Assembly: GCA_024688685.1 (NCBI GenBank)
Contig: JAILDX010000008.1
Location: forward strand, 186,001-250,000
Reading direction: 5' to 3'
Length of the DNA: 64,000 bases
DNA from: Saccharofermentans sp.
GTDB lineage: Bacteria > Bacillota > Clostridia > Saccharofermentanales > Saccharofermentanaceae
Shown here: one piece after another, positions 60,208 to 64,000 of the stretch
How the letters are laid out: the number at the start of each line of letters is the position of its first letter
Position numbering within the stretch: position 1 is the stretch's first letter
Notes under the pieces: model-generated
Database searches by the model: none
The model's input: only the letters and a program-made list of their open reading frames with translations
Told to the model about the DNA's origin: nothing
Translations under genes and position numbers: made by a program

Positions 60208-61551
60208 CTATACCGCAAAACCGATATGGTATGCGGATCTCTTCTTCTGTTCCTGACCGATAATGTCGTTCATAGCCTTGCTCAGGTGCTTGTACTTGAC
60301 CATAATTCTCTTCTTGTCAGCTGTGTCTTCACACATATCCCTGAAGGCCTCCAGACAGGCGTTGTCGAGCATCCTTGTATACTGTCGCAGCGAGACTATC
60401 CCGCGTCCGCGCATACTCTCGACCACGCTCTTCAGCGCGATCCTGCTGATGACGAGTCTTCCTTTGTAGAGCCTCTCCTCCTTGAGTTCGGAGATGTGCT
60501 TTTCGAGGATCGAATTGATCCTGTCCGTATCCGGATCGGGAAAGTTGATCAGCATACACCTGTCGATAAGCCATTCAGGAATCTGCTCCTTCACGTTCGC
60601 CGTGAGAACAAAGGGAATTGAGGATGTATCGAGATGGGTCTCGAGGAAGTTGTCATAGATGCTGTGTGAACCGTCAAGGCAGCTCAGCAGCTCGTCTCCG
60701 AGACAGTGAAACTTGTCCCTCTGACTGCTCTTGTCTATCTCATCGATAAGGATAATGGGATTGGGTGTACCTGTCCTTATCATCGCATTGGCGATCTCGC
60801 CGAACCTGGGAGACTTATACGCCGCAGAATCACCTGTGAGACCGCGTCCTGATGCTGCACCGGGACCTGAGATCTTGAAGAACTCAAGACCCATGACATC
60901 AGCCAGGACCTGCGCGAAATAGGTCTTCCCCGTCCCCGCCTTACCGATGAGAAGGATGGGCTGGCATTTGCCGGACCTGATGTATGAGATAACACTCATA
61001 ACGATCCTGGACGACAGCTCAAGCGGGATATCCCTCTTGATGCAGGCATCCTTGACCTTGCGGTAGAGCTCCCTGTCACTGAGACCGGCTGACTTCGGCT
61101 CCCTCTTAACAGGATGGTCGAGAGCATAAAGATCCTCGGGATCTACGTGACAGCTTGAAGCCTTTTCCTGATACTCATCGTACTCACAGCCTGCCCAGGG
61201 ATTAATACCTTCGAGGGCTTCATCCGGAATCCCGATATAGTCCTCATCGCAAAGCTCGCCGTCTGCTGCTTTTGACACCTCCAGTGCGAAACCAAACTGT
61301 GCCATATAGCTAACGATTACGCTTCTCGCACGATTGACCAGAAGAATGGCATAATTCTTATTCAGGTCAGTCTTAATCCCGTCTCCGCTGTAATACTCCA
61401 GGAAGAGCTTCTTCTCGCGCTTGCTGAGCATTCCCATTGCTTCATTAAAGCGTCTTAACGCAAGGCATTCCCTGCGAATCTCCTTCTCCCCTGATAATCC
61501 ATCCTCAGGGTCGAAGAAGTCCAACATCCTGTATATTGTGAATTGCTGCAT
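60208..61551 (-). CDS. Lon-like AAA+ ATPase with IGF C-terminal tail
   Basis: A 447-residue protein. An N-terminal helical region (about 1-155) precedes one AAA+ module: Walker A LLIGKAGTGKTYFAQVL (about 200-216), Walker B PIILIDEIDKSSQRDKFH, sensor 1 PFVLTANVKEQIP, Arg finger region WLIDRCMLINFP and a lid domain with RGIVSLRQYTRML. The core is close to the Lon/ClpX branch but no protease domain is attached. It ends in SAYHIGFAV: the IGF tripeptide is like the ClpP-docking motif of Clp unfoldases but sits at the very C-terminus. GAAAGGATGTGATGCTA precedes the ATG and is shared with the leader of the gene at 62158. It is probably the unfoldase of this locus (inference). Confidence 0.8.
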   Translation of the reverse strand: MQQFTIYRMLDFFDPEDGLSGEKEIRRECLALRRFNEAMGMLSKREKKLFLEYYSGDGIKTDLNKNYAILLVNRARSVIVSYMAQFGFALEVSKAADGELCDEDYIGIPDEALEGINPWAGCEYDEYQEKASSCHVDPEDLYALDHPVKREPKSAGLSDRELYRKVKDACIKRDIPLELSSRIVMSVISYIRSGKCQPILLIGKAGTGKTYFAQVLADVMGLEFFKISGPGAASGRGLTGDSAAYKSPRFGEIANAMIRTGTPNPIILIDEIDKSSQRDKFHCLGDELLSCLDGSHSIYDNFLETHLDTSSIPFVLTANVKEQIPEWLIDRCMLINFPDPDTDRINSILEKHISELKEERLYKGRLVISRIALKSVVESMRGRGIVSLRQYTRMLDNACLEAFRDMCEDTADKKRIMVKYKHLSKAMNDIIGQEQKKRSAYHIGFAV

Positions 61552-61568
61552 TTAGCATCACATCCTTT
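61549..61568 (-). repeat. Duplicated leader word before the AAA+ gene
   Basis: The minus strand reads GAAAGGATGTGATGCTA directly before the ATG at 61551. The identical word precedes the ATG at 62158. The SD (AAAGGA) is included, with an 11-nt spacing. Confidence 0.6.
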
Positions 61569-61587
61569 CGTTATTTTTTATAAATAA

Positions 61588-61797
61588 GGGGGCTGTTGCA
61601 AAATAAAATGCAATGCCCCCTAATAATTTCAAAAGAAAATGGGTCCCGAAGGGCCCATTTATTGTTAGAATAATTGTGTGAAAAATCTTCTAACTCTTAG
61701 CGCAGATTATAGAAAAAACGGGAGCTATATTCAACTGGGTTTTGAACAATTAAAGAGAGTGCCGTTAAGTGAATTACTTCACTTTTGCGACACCCCC
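61588..61797. mobile_element. Possible MITE or IS remnant
   Basis: The left end GGGGGCTGTTGCAAAA (61588-61603) and the right end, read from the other strand, GGGGGTGTCGCAAAA (61797-61783) form imperfect terminal inverted repeats about 210 bp apart. Similar GGGGCTGTTGCAAAA ends are known from some Firmicutes insertion sequences. Inside are a hairpin (61587-61621), a terminator-like stem AAATGGGTCC-CGAA-GGGCCCATTT (61637-61660) and a palindrome AAGTGAA-TTAC-TTCACTT. No intact transposase is present and no clear target duplication was found. It fills most of the 286-bp gap between two genes. Confidence 0.4.
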
Positions 61798-61837
61798 AAA
61801 AGCCGCCGCAGGCAAGTTGTATGCCACCCTTATCTTA

Positions 61838-62158
61838 TTAATACGGCAAGGGTGGATTACTGTTCGTTCTTAACATTTCATCGTACTGTTCGTAGAATTT
61901 GCAGATCTGATCGACCGTGTAGCTGGCATACACTTGTTTGCCGTCTTTGAGGATCCTATATTCATAGGACTTAAAGGGATCAAAGACCATCATGTAACTA
62001 CCGTCTTTATACGGCTTGTCTTGGTTCAATTCATTTTTGATAACCATAAAATTGTTATCACTGTCAGGACAGAAAGCATATACTACCAAGATCCGCAGAT
62101 TTGATCCAAATTCTTCGTACTGAACAAGTTCTTTTCTAAAAAATACAATACGCTTCAT
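61838..62158 (-). CDS. Unknown 106-residue protein
   Basis: A small soluble protein starting MKRIVFFRKELVQYEEFG with alternating strands (ILVVYAFC, YMMVFDPFKSYEYRIL) and a helical C-terminus (VDQICKFYEQYDEML). No family recognised. The leader shares GAAAGGATGTGATGCTA with the AAA+ gene downstream and a GAGTC...GACTC palindrome with the gene upstream; this upstream gene ends 6 bp before it. The conserved leader supports that it is a real gene of the accessory block. Confidence 0.55.
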   Translation of the reverse strand: MKRIVFFRKELVQYEEFGSNLRILVVYAFCPDSDNNFMVIKNELNQDKPYKDGSYMMVFDPFKSYEYRILKDGKQVYASYTVDQICKFYEQYDEMLRTNSNPPLPY

Positions 62159-62164
62159 CTAGCA

Positions 62165-62821
62165 TCACATCCTTTCTGAGTCGTATGACTCTCTGTATTT
62201 TTTTAGTGTTGCCTTTGATACATCGACAAGACTTTTGGTCTTTCCGTACAAGTCATCATTTTTAGCGTATGCCATCAGCAGGAAATAAAAGTTGGAGATC
62301 ACATAAGAGATGCATTCCATGTCCGGTTCTTTGGAAACAGCTGCTGCAAACAGTCTGTTGTATGCCTCATCACAATTACGCAATCCGCGTTTAATTCTCG
62401 CTATTAGCAATTTGAAATACGGATCATCGCAAATGTCGACACTTGTATCGATAGTAGTGAGATTTACTGGATTTACAGGCACTTCAGGGACAGGATCGGA
62501 AGTCAGTTCTCTGATGTAATCCTTTAAGTCTTCAGGCATTCTGAACATCATCTCTGCCTCGAGGAAAATGCATTGCCGCAGAAGAGCCAGATAATCTTCA
62601 CATACGAGAGCTCCCAAAAGAATGTAGATGTAATTGTCGGCAAGATAATCAAGACGATTTCTTAAAATACTGCGATTCTCCTTCTCATTGAATTCTCTGC
62701 TGCACTGCTCGATATTGAACTCAATTTCATCGTAGTCGAGCAAGTCTGTATCGTCGGTAATCAGACTTGCTGTGAATTCAAGAATGTTCAAAATGGTTTG
62801 TGTTTTTGCATTGTAAATCAT
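62165..62821 (-). CDS. Unknown 218-residue helical protein
   Basis: A mainly helical, acidic protein starting MIYNAKTQTILNILEF, with EIEFNIEQCSREFNEKENRSIL in the first third and a C-terminal SLVDVSKATLKKYRESYDSERM. No known domain recognised. It is the first gene of the accessory block in transcription order. A GAGTC-GTAC-type palindrome lies directly before its ribosome site, and the DNA encoding its own last residues carries a second copy of that palindrome. Confidence 0.55.
   Translation of the reverse strand: MIYNAKTQTILNILEFTASLITDDTDLLDYDEIEFNIEQCSREFNEKENRSILRNRLDYLADNYIYILLGALVCEDYLALLRQCIFLEAEMMFRMPEDLKDYIRELTSDPVPEVPVNPVNLTTIDTSVDICDDPYFKLLIARIKRGLRNCDEAYNRLFAAAVSKEPDMECISYVISNFYFLLMAYAKNDDLYGKTKSLVDVSKATLKKYRESYDSERM
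62173..62192 (-). repeat. Palindromic leader repeat, copy 1
   Basis: The plus strand reads TTTCTGAGTCGTATGACTCT. It lies within the last codons of the 218-residue gene and just upstream of the ribosome site of the 106-residue gene. Confidence 0.6.
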
Positions 62822-62830
62822 ATGTACCTC

Positions 62831-62850
62831 TTTCTGAGTCGTACGACTCT
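62831..62850 (-). repeat. Palindromic leader repeat, copy 2
   Basis: The plus strand reads TTTCTGAGTCGTACGACTCT, one base different from copy 1. GAGTCGTACGACTC is a perfect 14-bp palindrome, directly before the ribosome site of the gene at 62821. On the plus strand it is followed by TTTTTT, so it could also act as a terminator. Confidence 0.6.
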
Positions 62851-62877
62851 TTTTTTAATTTAGACTCACATGATGAA

Positions 62878-63051
62878 CACTGGGACAGACGCACATATCT
62901 GCCTCAGTGCTCGTATATACTAAACTTGCATTGTGACCTTGATTAAATTACGCAAAAGTTACCGCAGTCTTGTTGGTTAAAATTGCCGTACCATACGTTG
63001 GTTAGTCAGATGGTACGGCCTCCCTGGTCTTATCCGTTGGTTAGACGGATA
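62878..63051. ncRNA. Hairpin cluster with repeated loop in a 390-bp gap
   Basis: The gap 62822-63211 has no gene. It holds a 12-bp imperfect stem at 62878-62909. A perfect 10-bp stem GCCGTACCAT/ATGGTACGGC follows (62985-62994 with 63010-63019). A perfect 7-bp stem TATCCGT/ACGGATA comes next (63031-63037 with 63045-63051). The loops of the last two both carry CGTTGGTTAG. Related TTGGTTA words occur at 62973 and TTGGTC at 63070. The rest of the gap is AT-rich. No RNA family could be assigned and the transcribed strand is not clear. Confidence 0.4.
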
Positions 63052-63211
63052 TCTTGAGTTTTTTGGCGGTTGGTCGGTACGAAATGGGCTCTGCATATGC
63101 AAACTAATTCGTTTACTTTTTGCATGATTATATACTAGTGAGAATTGTTCTCATCAGTATTTATAAGATTTTTTCAAGATTCTTTTATTTTTAAGACATC
63201 ATATTCAAGTG

Positions 63212-64000
63212 TTATTCGATATCAAGCCTGATCTGCTTGTCGATAAGAGACTCAGCCTTGGCCATGATTATCGAATCACCAGAGCCTTCGTCAACCGAAT
63301 CACAGAGGATAGGTGATTTGGGGTCATATAAAGCATATGTTGCCTTAACTGTCTCAGGCTTGAAGTTAGCGTAGCAGTAACGGCACCCGTGAAGGCAGGA
63401 ATTATATGTTCCTATATCACGGCTTGCAACGCACCCGCATTCCTCACGCTGAGAGGCATCCTTGCGCACCTTGAGGTTTGCACCGACGATACGTTCGATA
63501 AGGGCTTTATCAATGCAGCAGTTGTGCTCGATGCCGAGCGGTGCGAGATCGATGCGCTCAGCGCAGGTTGCTATCTTCATGCCATTTGCAGAAGCGATGT
63601 CGACCAGCTGCGATGCGAAAGAGTACATAGTCTCCTCTGAAGATTCAGTAATCTTCATCTCGTCAAGAGCGGTCTTGTTCTTGGACTTATAGATGTCAAC
63701 AAAGCTGATAACGCTCTTTTCCGTACATCCCTTGAGTGCCTCTGCGATCTGACGGTATGCACTCAGATGGTATTCAGGTGTGTACACATCGTTAAATGCG
63801 ATAGGGTCATAGCGCCAAATCACCTTCTCGGGGCCGATCTTGTCGGCGAGCTTCTGAAAGGCAGGTATCAGCACCTTCTTCTTGTCGGGAAGATTCATTT
63901 CGAGGTCCCTGCCGTAGCCTGTAAGAGTGAACTGGAAATAGTATTTAAAATCCTTCAGCTCATCGAGGCGGTCCATCATCGGACCCGGATTCTTTGTCCA
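63212..64000 (-). CDS. DUF1848 protein, cut by right edge
   Basis: The last 262 or so residues of a DUF1848 protein. The frame is open to the window edge with WTKNPGPMMDRLDELKD, a conserved interior part of the family, so the true start is outside. Hallmarks are YYFQFTLTGYGRDLE, AFNDVYTPEYH and a cysteine cluster C-G-C-V-A-S followed by CLHGCRYCYA, which resembles an FeS-binding motif related to radical SAM proteins. The molecular function is not established. It is transcribed towards the structured gap. Confidence 0.85.
   Translation of the reverse strand, partial: WTKNPGPMMDRLDELKDFKYYFQFTLTGYGRDLEMNLPDKKKVLIPAFQKLADKIGPEKVIWRYDPIAFNDVYTPEYHLSAYRQIAEALKGCTEKSVISFVDIYKSKNKTALDEMKITESSEETMYSFASQLVDIASANGMKIATCAERIDLAPLGIEHNCCIDKALIERIVGANLKVRKDASQREECGCVASRDIGTYNSCLHGCRYCYANFKPETVKATYALYDPKSPILCDSVDEGSGDSIIMAKAESLIDKQIRLDIE

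Noticed and set aside
61678..61950. 90-residue plus-strand frame in the gap of the accessory block
   Set aside because: It starts with GTG without a ribosome site, runs into the antisense of the 106-residue gene and has no domain. At most its first part is an IS remnant.
62822..63211. CRISPR array or integron attC site
   Set aside because: The hairpins share only loop sequence; there are no regular repeats with spacers and no attC core boxes.

Overview
The window looks like a chromosomal segment of an anaerobic Gram-positive bacterium of the Bacillota, class Clostridia, probably from a gut or rumen. Supporting this are the str operon order rpsL-rpsG-fusA-tuf, a PadR/HAAS pair, a potABCD operon headed by an XRE-cupin regulator, a Na+-pumping decarboxylase, a rubrerythrin, a circularly permuted GH3 glucosidase of the Ruminococcus/Butyrivibrio kind, and strong AGGAGG-type ribosome binding sites. 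The family cannot be fixed from sequence alone. No rRNA, tRNA or CRISPR array was seen.

Layout. 0-11 kb: a FIST-domain/DUF2974 pair cut by the left edge, a GH94 phosphorylase, a DUF308 membrane protein, a GH25 muramidase, a D-lyxose isomerase, then a GT2 glycosyltransferase coupled to a class A penicillin-binding protein. 11.0-12.8 kb: a complete IS3-family (IS150-like) element with terminal inverted repeats, orfA/orfB and a slippery A7 frameshift site; its left end also holds a structured, terminator-like non-coding segment. 12.9-15 kb: a rubrerythrin with two rubredoxin-type ends and a padR operon. 15-19.3 kb: a large double-AAA+ protein, a 91-residue unknown and an HTH protein whose promoters share one operator-like word. 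19.4-25.4 kb: proB and the polyamine operon. 25.5-36.2 kb: a membrane protein/XRE pair, the str operon, a putative nuclease-fold protein and a four-gene oxaloacetate-decarboxylase-type operon. 36.3-49 kb: a J-like protein, a 1262-residue LacI-sensor/GGDEF/EAL/beta-helix protein, a PAQR protein, a permuted GH3, a DEAD-box helicase and a DeoB-DeoC fusion. 49-56.4 kb: a pdxY-TerB-PPOX-NUDIX-phosphatase operon and a phosphatidylethanolamine operon. 57.6-62.8 kb: an accessory block with a VirD4/TraG-like ATPase, a ClpP-like peptidase, a Lon-like AAA+ protein and three unknowns. 63.2-64 kb: a DUF1848 gene cut by the right edge.

The most interesting signal is that the two unrelated-looking AAA+ proteins (ends at 15089 and 60208) both finish in almost the same tail, [HR]-I-G-F-A-[SV]. 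IGF is the kind of tripeptide by which Clp unfoldases dock on ClpP, although in ClpX it lies in an internal loop, and a ClpP-like peptidase is encoded in the second locus. I infer a possible non-canonical ClpP-type degradation system in which AAA+ ATPases dock through their extreme C-termini. The second locus also has chained, duplicated leader sequences and an upstream region of hairpins that show the same loop sequence.

Other points worth attention are the DeoB-DeoC fusion enzyme, promoters placed so that some transcripts would be leaderless, a terminator that overlaps the proB promoter, and three heptamers spaced exactly 17 bp apart over the padR promoter.
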